Shown: positions 35,498 to 44,819 of the stretch, in pieces
Layout: every line of letters starts with the position of its first letter
Position numbering within the stretch: position 1 is the first letter of the stretch
From: Leptospira vanthielii serovar Holland str. Waz Holland = ATCC 700522
GTDB lineage: Bacteria > Spirochaetota > Leptospiria > Leptospirales > Leptospiraceae
Direction: 5' to 3'
DNA length: 64,000 bases
NCBI RefSeq assembly: GCF_000332455.1
Contig: NZ_AOGY02000069.1
Coordinates: forward strand, 1 to 64,000
Translations under genes and position numbers: made by a program
Notes under the pieces: model-generated
Database searches by the model: none
The model's input: only the letters and a program-made list of their open reading frames with translations
Told to the model about the DNA's origin: nothing

Positions 35498-38400
35498 TCC
35501 AAACCATTCAAAACCAATCCGGATTAAGATTTCAATTTTTATTCAATGGAAATGTACATTCCATTCGTTTTCATGAACTTCTCGTAAACTTGTATCTCGG
35601 CAATGAGATGGAACCTAGTGTGAGTAATATTTATTTGAGGATTCATACAAAAAAAGAACTTTTAGTTTTCCCTTTACTCGGACCAAAATCAAATTCTGAG
35701 TTCCAAATTTTCGAGTCGACTTATCTTTCCCAAGGAACGTGCTACAAAATTGATTATACTTTATCTTTAGAACTCCATCCTCAGCAACCTAGTTGGAGAT
35801 ACAAAATCGAACTCACAAACCAAAATGATCACTCGGTTCTTTGTGATTTGATTTATGTCCAAGATATAGGTATTTGCGAATATTCTGCTTCACGACTGAA
35901 TGAATATTTTGTCTGCCACTACATCCATCACGAACCCATTTTTTCCAAAGATTTTGGTTATGGAATCCTATCTAGACAAAATGAATTGGTATCAGGAAAC
36001 CATCCTGCCAGTTTTTTATTTGGTTCCGAACGCATTAGGTCTTATGTTACCGATGGCCTGGATTTATTTCCGAATGGTTTATACCACCCATTCCTCGGCA
36101 AACGAAGGCAAGGTGAACATTCTATACTAGGATTAGAAATGGAACCATTGACTCTTAAACCACAAGATGTACAAAGTTCTACTTTTTTTGGGTCTCTATT
36201 CTCTAATTTAGAATCCCTGAAATCATTCAACGACATAGAGGGATTCATTCAAAATACCAGAACGGGATGGAACGAGACCCAAAAATTGGAGAAATCCTTT
36301 TCCAAACCAATTCCTAGTCTTTTCACTTCCGCCAAACGGAAGGAAGGTGATTCAGCAACGAATTTTGATCTAAAATCTTATTTCCAGAATCCTTGGAGAG
36401 AGGTCGAATTCAGTGATACTGGATCTATCTTATCTTTTTTCACTGAGGAATCCACTCATGTTGTATTAAAAGAAAAGGAATCCCTTTGCCTCAGGCCCCA
36501 TGGACAAATCCTTCGGACTGGGTTGCCAACTACTCCAGACGAGTCTTCGCTAACCACAACCTGTTATTACAAAGGAATTTTTTTATCACAACTCACAGAG
36601 GGCCATACAAGCATCAATCAATACCTATCACGGAACCATAGTTATATTGGTTTATTTAATTCCTATGGATTCCGTATTTTTAGAGAAGAAGAGTCTGGTT
36701 TTGCACTACTAGATTCACCTTCTCTAGTGGTCATGGATCCTCATCGGATGGAATGGATTTACCAATGGGAAACTGAAATCCTGCGCATTCAAGTCGAAAC
36801 AACTGAAGATCATAAAATCAACTTCCAATTAAAAACGACAGAAAAGAAATCAAGAAACTACCTACTCTCCTTTCCTATCGCACTCGATGGCGACAACGGT
36901 TCTTTAGAAGAACCTCCAATTATAGTTACAAACAAAACAAAGATCCAAATCCAACCAAATCCCGAATCTTCCCTCTACCAAAGGTTAGATGGCAAAGGAT
37001 TCCAAATCGAATCCGAATCCTTAAACACTTGGGAAATCTCTGATGATCGATTTTTGTTCCCCGATGGGAAATCAAAAAACCAATCTTATGTAACGGCACG
37101 AGTTTCCGTGAACACAAGTTTGCAATTTGCAATTCAAGGGAATTTGGAACCCTCCCACAAAGCGAACTCACAAGTCCAAAAGCGAACGTTGCCTTTTCTT
37201 TCTTTGTCCACACTTGGAAAAAGCGAGGAGGTAGAATTTCAATCCTTACAACAAATTAAGGAAATCCTTCCCTGGTTCGAACAAAATGCACGCATCCACT
37301 ATTTGAATCCGAGAGGACTCGAACAATATTCCGGTGGCGGATGGGGCACAAGAGATGTATGCCAAGGGGCTTTTGAATTTTTACTCGCAATGGGAGAATT
37401 TGGGTCTTGTCGCAGTTTACTTCTCCATGTATTCCAAGAACAAAATGAAGATGGAGATTGGCCGCAATGGTTTATGCTCTACCCACGTGATCAAAAGATT
37501 CGAGCCAGTGATTCCCATGGAGATATTCTTTATTGGCCCATCCTTGCTCTATCTACCTATTTAGAAAGAACCCATGACATGGACATTCTAAAGGAAACAA
37601 CGAGTGGCCCCCACCGACCCGAACCAAGGACCATTCTTCAGGCAATTGACAAAACGATATCTCTAATGAACGATCGTTTGATTCCCACCACCAAACTTCC
37701 AAGTTATGGAAATGGAGATTGGAACGATTCCTTACAACCAGTCCGAAATGAGTTTCGGACCCATGCAGTAAGCACTTGGACGGCAGAATTACAATCCATT
37801 ACCTATAAAGCACTGATCACGATATTTCACCTAACAAACCAAAGCGAAAGACAAAAAAACTTCGAAACCGAACTGGCAACATTGGAACAAAACATCAAAG
37901 AACATTGTATGGAAGGAGGAATTCTTGCTGGTTTAAGGTACTTTTCAGACGACGGTTCGCAAAAATTCTACTTACATCCATTAGATACAAAAACGGGGAT
38001 CCGTTACAGTGTACTTCCTATGATTTACGGAATTTTGTCGGAAGTTTTAAACAAAGAAGAAGTAGAAACCCATCTTACCCTTATCAAGAATTCCCTTATG
38101 GGATCTGACGGAATCCGTCTTTTCGATTCCCCCGTTCCTTATTCCGATGGGGATAACAAAGAATTCAAACGGGCAGAAACTGCCAGTTACTTTGGCCGAG
38201 AAATTGGACTGATGTACACACATGCTCATTTACGTTATTGCGAAGCACTTGCTCATCTGGGTAAATCAGAAGAATTCTTTTATCATCTGAATTTAGTAAA
38301 TCCTATCGGAATCCAAAAAAAAATCCCATCGGCGAACAGGAGACAATCTAACTGTTATTATTCGAGTTCCGACGCAGTCTTTATGGATCGTTACGAAGCA

Positions 38401-38793
38401 AGTAAAGATTACAAAAAATTGTTAACCGGTGACGTTCCTTTAGAGGGAGGTTGGAGAGTGTATTCTAGCGGGCCTGGAATTTATATCAAACTAGTATATG
38501 AATGTTTGTTTGGAATCAAAGTTTTTTCTGATGGAATCGAATTCGATCCCACTCTAACCAAAGATTTGGATGGATTACAATTGGACCTACAACTGCTAGA
38601 TAAAAACCTCACTATTATCTATACAGTGGAATCAGATAATGCAACCATTGAGTCTGTAAACTTAAATCAAAATTCTATTCCTTATTTTAGGAAAGAAAAT
38701 CGTTACCGCAGAGGTGGTGTTAGGATCAAATTTGCTGATTTAGAATTGTTTTTAAAAGAAGACAACAATCATCTCAAACTATTGTTACTATAA
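35494..38793 (+). CDS. GH94-like glycoside phosphorylase/glucanotransferase-type protein
   Basis: 1099 residues from the ATG at 35494, which overlaps the ABC gene stop (ATGA); an earlier in-frame ATG at 35455 lies deeper inside that gene. The N-terminal 550 residues are beta-rich. From about 600 the (alpha/alpha)6 barrel shows GGGWGTRDVCQGAFEFL, EDGDWPQWFMLYP, DSHGDILYWPILAL and PSYGNGDWNDSL, the GH94 acid/base motif (Asp about 745), then RETASYFGREIGLMYTHAH-type sequence. Family members phosphorolyse beta-glucosides or trim cyclic beta-1,2-glucan. The substrate is not known. Confidence 0.85.
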   Translation: MIQTIQNQSGLRFQFLFNGNVHSIRFHELLVNLYLGNEMEPSVSNIYLRIHTKKELLVFPLLGPKSNSEFQIFESTYLSQGTCYKIDYTLSLELHPQQPSWRYKIELTNQNDHSVLCDLIYVQDIGICEYSASRLNEYFVCHYIHHEPIFSKDFGYGILSRQNELVSGNHPASFLFGSERIRSYVTDGLDLFPNGLYHPFLGKRRQGEHSILGLEMEPLTLKPQDVQSSTFFGSLFSNLESLKSFNDIEGFIQNTRTGWNETQKLEKSFSKPIPSLFTSAKRKEGDSATNFDLKSYFQNPWREVEFSDTGSILSFFTEESTHVVLKEKESLCLRPHGQILRTGLPTTPDESSLTTTCYYKGIFLSQLTEGHTSINQYLSRNHSYIGLFNSYGFRIFREEESGFALLDSPSLVVMDPHRMEWIYQWETEILRIQVETTEDHKINFQLKTTEKKSRNYLLSFPIALDGDNGSLEEPPIIVTNKTKIQIQPNPESSLYQRLDGKGFQIESESLNTWEISDDRFLFPDGKSKNQSYVTARVSVNTSLQFAIQGNLEPSHKANSQVQKRTLPFLSLSTLGKSEEVEFQSLQQIKEILPWFEQNARIHYLNPRGLEQYSGGGWGTRDVCQGAFEFLLAMGEFGSCRSLLLHVFQEQNEDGDWPQWFMLYPRDQKIRASDSHGDILYWPILALSTYLERTHDMDILKETTSGPHRPEPRTILQAIDKTISLMNDRLIPTTKLPSYGNGDWNDSLQPVRNEFRTHAVSTWTAELQSITYKALITIFHLTNQSERQKNFETELATLEQNIKEHCMEGGILAGLRYFSDDGSQKFYLHPLDTKTGIRYSVLPMIYGILSEVLNKEEVETHLTLIKNSLMGSDGIRLFDSPVPYSDGDNKEFKRAETASYFGREIGLMYTHAHLRYCEALAHLGKSEEFFYHLNLVNPIGIQKKIPSANRRQSNCYYSSSDAVFMDRYEASKDYKKLLTGDVPLEGGWRVYSSGPGIYIKLVYECLFGIKVFSDGIEFDPTLTKDLDGLQLDLQLLDKNLTIIYTVESDNATIESVNLNQNSIPYFRKENRYRRGGVRIKFADLELFLKEDNNHLKLLLL

Positions 38794-38797
38794 AAAT

Positions 38798-38834
38798 AAA
38801 AAACGTGCAAGGGAATTTTCCCCGGCACGTTTTC
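38798..38834. terminator. bidirectional terminator
   Basis: AAACGTGC (38801-38808) pairs with GCACGTTT (38825-38832), with an inner GGG/CCC pairing. A-rich sequence lies on the left and TTTT on the right, so the hairpin can terminate both the GH94-like gene and the convergent glnK transcript. Confidence 0.8.
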
Positions 38835-38860
38835 CGATTTTTCCTTTCAGTAAAGGAAGC

Positions 38861-39205
38861 TTAAATGGCGCTTTTTCCTTTCTCGCCAGTTCTGATTCGA
38901 ATCACTTCTTCGAGAGAAGAAATAAAAATCTTTCCGTCTCCGATTTTACCGTCACCACTTTTTGCTGCTTTCAAAATGGCATCAACGGTTGGTTTAACGA
39001 ATTCATCATTTACCGCGATTTCTAAACGAACTTTTCTGAGTAAATTGACAGTGTATTCGTGTCCACGAAATACTTCTGTTTTGCCTTTTTGTTGTCCGTA
39101 ACCTTGGACGTCAGAAACTGTTAGACGATAGATTTCGTTTTTAGTTAATTCTGCTTTAACTTCTTCCAACTTATGTGGTTGGATGATTGCAATGATCATT
39201 TTCAT
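38861..39205 (-). CDS. glnK: P-II nitrogen regulatory protein
   Basis: 114 residues. Begins MKMIIAIIQPHKLEEVK; the T-loop contains the uridylylation site Tyr51 in RGHEYTVN, and the C-terminal part has DGKIGDGKIFISSLEEVIRIRTGE. All P-II signature positions are present. Being 20 bp downstream of amt, it is most likely GlnK-type, blocking the ammonium channel when nitrogen is plentiful. Confidence 0.95.
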   Translation of the reverse strand: MKMIIAIIQPHKLEEVKAELTKNEIYRLTVSDVQGYGQQKGKTEVFRGHEYTVNLLRKVRLEIAVNDEFVKPTVDAILKAAKSGDGKIGDGKIFISSLEEVIRIRTGEKGKSAI

Positions 39206-39225
39206 AATGTTATACTCCTATTCCC

Positions 39226-40614
39226 TTAACCGCGAGCTCTGATATTGAAATCAGGGTAAGCTTCTGCTCCGTGTTCCCCAAGATCCAAACCACTAAGTTC
39301 TTCTTCTTCACCCACTCGGATTCCACCTGCAAGTTTCAACACAAACCACAACACGAAAGATATTGCGAATGTGAAACCACCGATAGCAAGGATACCGTAA
39401 ATTTGAGTTAAAATAGAAGGGACTTCTACTCCAGCAGGAGAACCTTCGTAACCAAAAATGGCAACTGCTAATGTTCCCCAGATACCACATACTAAGTGAA
39501 CAGAAGTTGCACCCACCGGGTCATCGATTTTGATTTTATCAAAGAAAAGAACGGACAATACTACGAGAACTCCGGAAACCGCACCAATGATGGCAGCAGA
39601 TGTTGGGCTAACAATCGCACATGGTGCAGTGATACCCACAAGACCGGCAAGTGTTCCGTTAAGAATCATACCAAGGTCAGGTTTTTTTAAGATGATCCAA
39701 GCAGTAACAGTTGACGCAAGTGCTCCAAGAGCTGCAGAAATGTTAGTAGTCACAATTACATGTGCCATAACACTTCCATCACCTACACCCATCGTAGAAC
39801 CAGGGTTAAATCCAAACCAACCGAGCCAGAGGATCAGCGTTCCAAGAGCAGCGGAAGTCATGTTGTGACCAAGAATTGGTTTAATTCTACCGTCTGGTAA
39901 AAATTTTCCTTTTCTTGCTCCAAGAACGATAGCACCAGCAAGAGCTGCCCAACCACCTACCGAGTGTACTACGGTAGATCCTGCAAAGTCATGAAAACCA
40001 AGACCTGCAATCCAGCCACCACCCCATACCCAGTGACCTGTGAATGGATATAGAAACGCTACTAGAATAAAGGAGAAGATAAGGAAGGAATGAAATTTAA
40101 TTCGTTCTGCCACAGCTCCAGACACGATAGTTGCTGCTGTTGCTGCAAAAACTAATTGGAAGAAAAATTTCGCAAGAAGTGGAACACCAGTCCAATTCAT
40201 AGAAGAATACACACCTTGGTATGCATCACCGATTGCAGGTGAGTTATCAGCACCACCTAAGAAAAAAAGACCTTCGGTTGCCAAAAAAGGAGATCCGTCA
40301 CCAAACATCAAACCCCAACCAATTGCCCAGTAGGAGAAAGTTGCTGCTGCAAAAACAATAAAGTTTTTAGCAAGGATGTTCACGGTGTTCTTCGATTGAG
40401 CGAATCCCGATTCAACGAGAGCAAATCCGGCATTCATAAAGAATACCAACATACCAGCGACTAGCACCCATAAGGTGTCTAAACCAACGGTTAAAGTTTT
40501 GATTGCATTTGCGGTTTCTTGCGCCGGGTTCGCGACGGTTGCAGCATCATCTGCAAAAAGGAACATCGGAACAACCAGGAGCAGGAAGGCGATTGATTTG
40601 AAATACTGTTTCAT
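39226..40614 (-). CDS. amt: ammonium transporter
   Basis: 462 residues from the ATG at 40614. The in-frame ATG at 40635 would sit only about 10 nt from the predicted sigma-54 transcription start, and the later one gives a proper signal peptide (MKQYFKSIAFLLLVVPMFLFA). Eleven membrane helices follow, with the Amt hallmarks GMLVFFMNAGFALVESG, DFAGSTVVHSVGG, LWLGWFGFNPGS and HLVCGIWGTLAVAIFG (conserved pore His). It imports ammonium and is paired with glnK. Confidence 0.95.
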   Translation of the reverse strand: MKQYFKSIAFLLLVVPMFLFADDAATVANPAQETANAIKTLTVGLDTLWVLVAGMLVFFMNAGFALVESGFAQSKNTVNILAKNFIVFAAATFSYWAIGWGLMFGDGSPFLATEGLFFLGGADNSPAIGDAYQGVYSSMNWTGVPLLAKFFFQLVFAATAATIVSGAVAERIKFHSFLIFSFILVAFLYPFTGHWVWGGGWIAGLGFHDFAGSTVVHSVGGWAALAGAIVLGARKGKFLPDGRIKPILGHNMTSAALGTLILWLGWFGFNPGSTMGVGDGSVMAHVIVTTNISAALGALASTVTAWIILKKPDLGMILNGTLAGLVGITAPCAIVSPTSAAIIGAVSGVLVVLSVLFFDKIKIDDPVGATSVHLVCGIWGTLAVAIFGYEGSPAGVEVPSILTQIYGILAIGGFTFAISFVLWFVLKLAGGIRVGEEEELSGLDLGEHGAEAYPDFNIRARG

Positions 40615-40654
40615 ATTGCCATGTTTCCTTTCCATGTTATTTGCTTAGTAACAG

Positions 40655-40670
40655 TGCAAGATTGGTACCC
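40655..40670 (-). promoter_or_regulatory. sigma-54 (RpoN) promoter of amt-glnK
   Basis: On the minus strand GGGTACCAATCTTGCA has the GG (40669-40668) and GC (40657-40656) separated by exactly 10 nt, with a perfect TTGCA -12 element and a 4/6 match to TGGCAC at -24. The predicted start is near 40644, about 30 nt before the chosen amt ATG. RpoN control of amt is established in L. interrogans. Confidence 0.7.
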
Positions 40671-40909
40671 GAATTGGATTTGAAGGAGAAAGGGATTAAA
40701 AAAAATGAATTAATGCCTAGAAACCCTCCATTTTGTTTAGATTTCTGGGTAAATGGGAGAAAAATATCGTCACTAGAGATGATAATGTTACGTCAATTTG
40801 CCTCAATTAAAACCATAAAGTATATTATTTAAGCATATAGGAAATCGATTTGCTCCGAGAACTATAGAAAAAACACGGCCCGAACGAACACAACCGGCCT
40901 CTAATAGAG

Positions 40910-42400
40910 ATGAACGAGGAACGAATCCGGCTTTGTAATCAAAAACCTATGTTTTCTAGCGGCAAATACATCCTTTATTGGATGCAAACCTACCGCCGGT
41001 TCGACTCAAATCATGCCTTTGCTTATGCGGCCTCACTTGCAAAAAAACAAAACAAAGAACTCATTGTGTATGAGGGATTACGCTGCGACTATCCCTGGAA
41101 TTCAGAAAGGCTCCATAAATTTATTTTGGAAGGGATGTATGACAACCAAACAAGGGCAGACGAACTAGGAGTCAACTACTGGCCCTTTGTAGAATCCAAA
41201 ACAAATCCCGCACGGGGAATCTTAAAAGAAATTGCCAAAGATGCAGTCGCGATTATTACCGATGACTTTCCTTGTTTTATTATCCCAAAACAAATTGAGA
41301 AACTTTCAAAAAAAATCAATTGTCCACTCATTGCTGTGGATAGTAATTCTATCCTTCCTTTCTCTCGTTTTGATCGAAGTGCTAGTGCTGCAAGAATTCT
41401 AAGAATTTGGATTCATAAAGAATTTTTAAAAGGGATGCCGAAGTTCACAAAACCAAAATGGAAAAAAGAAGACCTACTTGGATTGAATGGCAACACAAAA
41501 CCTCCTGCCGGATTTGGACTCCCAAAAAACTTAAACTCATTTTTACAGACCTTTGATTTTAAAAACGAAGTCCCTCCCGCCAAAGGAGTGAAAGGTGGTC
41601 GCAACGAAGCATTAAAAATACTAAAATCCTTTGTCACAAAAAAATTACAAACCTATGAAACAGGTCGCTCCGAACCAAACCGACCTGAGATCACTGCTAC
41701 AAGTGGCCTTTCCCCCTACCTTCACTTTGGTCATATTGGAATTGAAGAAATCTTTCACTCAGTATTAGAGGTTACATCTAAGGGAAAATGGAATCCTGAA
41801 CGAATGAGCCACCAAAAGCCCGGAGACCGCAAACATTTTTATTCGGAATCCTCTTCCGCCAATCACTTTTTAGACGAACTCATTACCTGGCGAGACATTG
41901 GTTATCTTTTCTTTTGGAAAGACAAACCAAACAATATTAATTTAGAAAATCTTCCAGATTGGGTGAAGTCCAATTTCAAAAAACATAAATCCGATACTAG
42001 AGAATATCTCTATACCTTAGAACAGTTTGAATCTGCAAACACACATGATGAACTATGGAATGCTGCCCAAACGGAACTTGTGAAAACAGGAAGAATGCAT
42101 AACTATATGCGAATGTTGTGGGGAAAAAAAGTAATCGAATGGACAAAAACTTATGAGGAAGCATTTCAAATTTTAGAACATTTAAATAACAAATATGCAT
42201 ACGATGGACGAAATCCGAATTCTTATACTGGGATTTTGTGGTGTTTTGGACTTTTTGATAGGCCCTGGTTTCCCGAACGAAATGTATTCGGAAATGTTCG
42301 GTTTATGTCCTCCGATTCCACAAAAAAGAAGTTTAAAATGAAATCCTATTTGGAGTATATTGGTGAACTGAGAGGGAACTCCGACTCATTGTTTCCATGA
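40910..42400 (+). CDS. deoxyribodipyrimidine photolyase, class II-like
   Basis: 496 residues. N-terminal photolyase alpha/beta domain: YILYWMQTYRRFDSNHAFAYA with the class II spacing, then ADELGVNYWPFVE. The FAD-binding helical domain has SGLSPYLHFGHIG, LDELITWRDIGY, HDELWNAAQTELVKTGRMHNYMRMLWGKKVIEW and DGRNPNSYTGILWCFG, closest to class II enzymes. It would split UV-made pyrimidine dimers using blue light. The preceding 295 bp hold only the amt promoter and no further gene. The stop overlaps the clpS start. Confidence 0.9.
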   Translation: MNEERIRLCNQKPMFSSGKYILYWMQTYRRFDSNHAFAYAASLAKKQNKELIVYEGLRCDYPWNSERLHKFILEGMYDNQTRADELGVNYWPFVESKTNPARGILKEIAKDAVAIITDDFPCFIIPKQIEKLSKKINCPLIAVDSNSILPFSRFDRSASAARILRIWIHKEFLKGMPKFTKPKWKKEDLLGLNGNTKPPAGFGLPKNLNSFLQTFDFKNEVPPAKGVKGGRNEALKILKSFVTKKLQTYETGRSEPNRPEITATSGLSPYLHFGHIGIEEIFHSVLEVTSKGKWNPERMSHQKPGDRKHFYSESSSANHFLDELITWRDIGYLFFWKDKPNNINLENLPDWVKSNFKKHKSDTREYLYTLEQFESANTHDELWNAAQTELVKTGRMHNYMRMLWGKKVIEWTKTYEEAFQILEHLNNKYAYDGRNPNSYTGILWCFGLFDRPWFPERNVFGNVRFMSSDSTKKKFKMKSYLEYIGELRGNSDSLFP

Positions 42401-42681
42401 CAGAACAGAACCAACCTTCTATATTTGAAGAAACAAAAACCCATTTTGATTCTGTATACTCTTACTTTGTCATATTGTTCAATGACTCGATTCATGAATT
42501 TTCTTATGTAGAAGATTGTCTCATGAAACTTTGTTTCAAAACCAAAAAAGATGCCAAAAAAATTGCCATGGAAGCCCATACCAATGGCAAAGCGGTTTGT
42601 TTTCAAGGCAGTATGGAAGAATGTGAAACCGTTGCAGAAAATATGACAAATGCCAACTTAACGGTCATATTAGGTTTATGA
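42397..42681 (+). CDS. clpS: ATP-dependent Clp protease adaptor ClpS-like
   Basis: 94 residues. After a variable N-terminal extension, YFVILFNDSIHEFSYVEDCLMK matches the N-degron-binding strand and helix of ClpS (Asn-Asp conserved; the usual third acidic residue is Ser), followed by AKKIAMEAHTNGKAVCFQGSMEECETVAENM with the conserved His. It would deliver N-end-rule substrates to ClpA/ClpC. No clpA is adjacent. Its ATG overlaps the photolyase stop (ATGA), an unusual partner. Confidence 0.85.
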   Translation: MTEQNQPSIFEETKTHFDSVYSYFVILFNDSIHEFSYVEDCLMKLCFKTKKDAKKIAMEAHTNGKAVCFQGSMEECETVAENMTNANLTVILGL

Positions 42682-42712
42682 AATTCATTTCAGAATCCAT
42701 CCTTTCCTAAAC

Positions 42713-44773
42713 TTAATCAACAGGCCTTGGTTTTACCTTTGTCACAAAATACACTTTGACCGGTTCAGCCTTACCTTTGAGCGTGAGTTCCTTTGTGTCT
42801 TCATATTCAATGTATTCACTCCCACCTGCGGCAAGAAACGCAGCCTCAGAAACGGCAACCTTTCCAGGAATTCCATGGCTTTCTAATCGTGCGGCAGTAT
42901 TGACGGCATCCCCAATGACGGTGTAGTCCATACGTTTGACAGAACCAATGTTACCAACTATGGCTTCACCAAAATTGACACCAATCCGCAACCGAAATGT
43001 GCCGGGGGGGACTCCTAGTTCCAAATTGATCTCTTCCATTTTTTTCTGCATATCCACGGCGCAAGCAATGGCATGATAGGCATCCAGCTCTGTTTGTTTT
43101 GGGGCACCCCAAAATGCCATGATGGCATCTCCGATAAACTTATCTAAGGTGGCGGAATAATGAAATATCAATTCCGATAAGGATTCAAAAATTGTATTTA
43201 AACTTTGCAGCACAACTCCTGGAGGATTTTTTTCAGCAAAGGTTGTAAATCCAACAATATCAGAGAACAAAGTAGCAATATTTTTTTCCTCACCACCTAA
43301 CTTGATACTATCGGCGACAATCGTTTCCATCACGGCTGGTGAGAAATATCTAGAGAGTCTATCTTTTTCTTCTCTTTGTTTTTCCACAAGTCTCCTGGAA
43401 TCGATCATATTTTTTACGATAGATAAGGCTACCGATACAGAAAAAGCTGCAAAAGCATAATCTTTTAGATAAGTATGGCTCGGATACCATTCCCATTGCA
43501 TTTCCACGAAGATATCATTGAGAATGAGAGTGACAAAGGCAAAAAATCCGAGGGACACCGTTCCCATGGAAGGAACTTTTCTACCGAGAAAGATAATATA
43601 AAAAAGTGCTGCACCAAGAATGATGGTAACGAAACTCCAACTGAAGAAAAACTTAGATAGAAAAAAGAAATTGGGAGAAACCAAAACCACAAGTAGAGAA
43701 ACAAGTCCGGCGATGTCAATGTACCTGTTGGTGATTTTGATCCAACCTTGTCTTACATGAGCAAATCGAACAATGAAGTTAAACAACAAATGGACAAGGC
43801 CTATCCAAGCCAAATATTCGATTTTTTTGATCCAAAATCCATCTCCAATGATGGAATAGATGATTTGGCTTTGAAACAAAGTATTAAATGCCATAAAGAT
43901 GGAACCTAATGCGAAGTATATGGTCGCATCATCTTCATTCCTAAACAAAAATTGCCAATATAAATAAAAACTACCAAGTAACAATGTGAGTACGATCACA
44001 AAGATCTTCTTAAAATCGTTCCAATACTCGGCCCGTTCTGAATACTTTACAGAGGACAGGTAAAATTTATCATGAGATAGTCCTGGACTCAAAGGATACT
44101 TGGCATACACTCGTACAGCAAGGACATTGGGTTCATCTGTTTTTAATTGGTCTATTGGGATCTGGTAGAACCTGATTTTATCACTATAGAGAGATTTATC
44201 ATCCAACTCGGCTCCTTCTTCTGTATCCAAATGAAGGCCTGTTCCTCCAATGAATTTCCCGTTCCAATAAACGGCATCGGCTTGGCTGATTTGGCTCAAC
44301 CGAACAGTTAAGTTCCTTGATTTGAATTTAGAACGGATGTCTTCTTCGGTAATTTGAATTTCTGTTCTATACCAAGCGTATCCCTTATACATTTCTTGGT
44401 ATTGTTTGAAGTCTGGAAAATACAATTCCCCATCCCCATCTCTCACTTTGTCCCAAGCAGTTTGGATTTGGAATCCAGAAATCCAACCATTTCTTGCTGA
44501 TTCTTCCAAGCTAGGTTGGGCATGAGCAAAACGTAGGGCTCTCGTTTGTCCGTTTTCTTCATCTAAATAGAGATCATCTTCCTTCTCTTCTGTGACTAGG
44601 GGTGAGTCCCCTGGTTTGAAACTCCATTTATGAATGGATTGCCCAAAAGAAGTCTCAGACCTCAGGTCCAAAATTTGGTTGGTGAGGAGGACTTGGGCAG
44701 ACAGGTTTGAGAGAAAACCCGTAAAAGTTAGGTAGATGAGAAACAAAGAAAAGAGTCTTTTCGAAAAAACCAT
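42713..44773 (-). CDS. 7TM-receptor-linked class III adenylate/guanylate cyclase
   Basis: 686 residues from the ATG at 44773, chosen because it starts a signal peptide (MVFSKRLFSLFLIYLTFTGFL) and leaves space for the divergent methyltransferase gene. Residues about 30-250 form an extracytoplasmic jelly-roll-type sensor (YAWYRTEIQITEEDI, NLTVRLSQISQADAVYWNG), then seven membrane helices (7TMR-DISM layout) and a cyclase domain: ATLFSDIVGFTTF, LDKFIGDAIMAFWG, LRIGVNFGEAIVGNIG and VIGDAVNTAARLES. All metal and catalytic residues are present, so it should be active. The ligand is unknown, perhaps a carbohydrate. Confidence 0.9.
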   Translation of the reverse strand: MVFSKRLFSLFLIYLTFTGFLSNLSAQVLLTNQILDLRSETSFGQSIHKWSFKPGDSPLVTEEKEDDLYLDEENGQTRALRFAHAQPSLEESARNGWISGFQIQTAWDKVRDGDGELYFPDFKQYQEMYKGYAWYRTEIQITEEDIRSKFKSRNLTVRLSQISQADAVYWNGKFIGGTGLHLDTEEGAELDDKSLYSDKIRFYQIPIDQLKTDEPNVLAVRVYAKYPLSPGLSHDKFYLSSVKYSERAEYWNDFKKIFVIVLTLLLGSFYLYWQFLFRNEDDATIYFALGSIFMAFNTLFQSQIIYSIIGDGFWIKKIEYLAWIGLVHLLFNFIVRFAHVRQGWIKITNRYIDIAGLVSLLVVLVSPNFFFLSKFFFSWSFVTIILGAALFYIIFLGRKVPSMGTVSLGFFAFVTLILNDIFVEMQWEWYPSHTYLKDYAFAAFSVSVALSIVKNMIDSRRLVEKQREEKDRLSRYFSPAVMETIVADSIKLGGEEKNIATLFSDIVGFTTFAEKNPPGVVLQSLNTIFESLSELIFHYSATLDKFIGDAIMAFWGAPKQTELDAYHAIACAVDMQKKMEEINLELGVPPGTFRLRIGVNFGEAIVGNIGSVKRMDYTVIGDAVNTAARLESHGIPGKVAVSEAAFLAAGGSEYIEYEDTKELTLKGKAEPVKVYFVTKVKPRPVD

Positions 44774-44819
44774 GTCGGAAATCCTATAAAAATCAGAAGG
44801 AACTGGCAAGTAGAAAACA

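Noticed and set aside
40641..40832. 63-residue open frame between amt and the photolyase
   Set aside because: It covers the amt sigma-54 promoter, has no plausible ribosome-binding site and shows no protein-like pattern.
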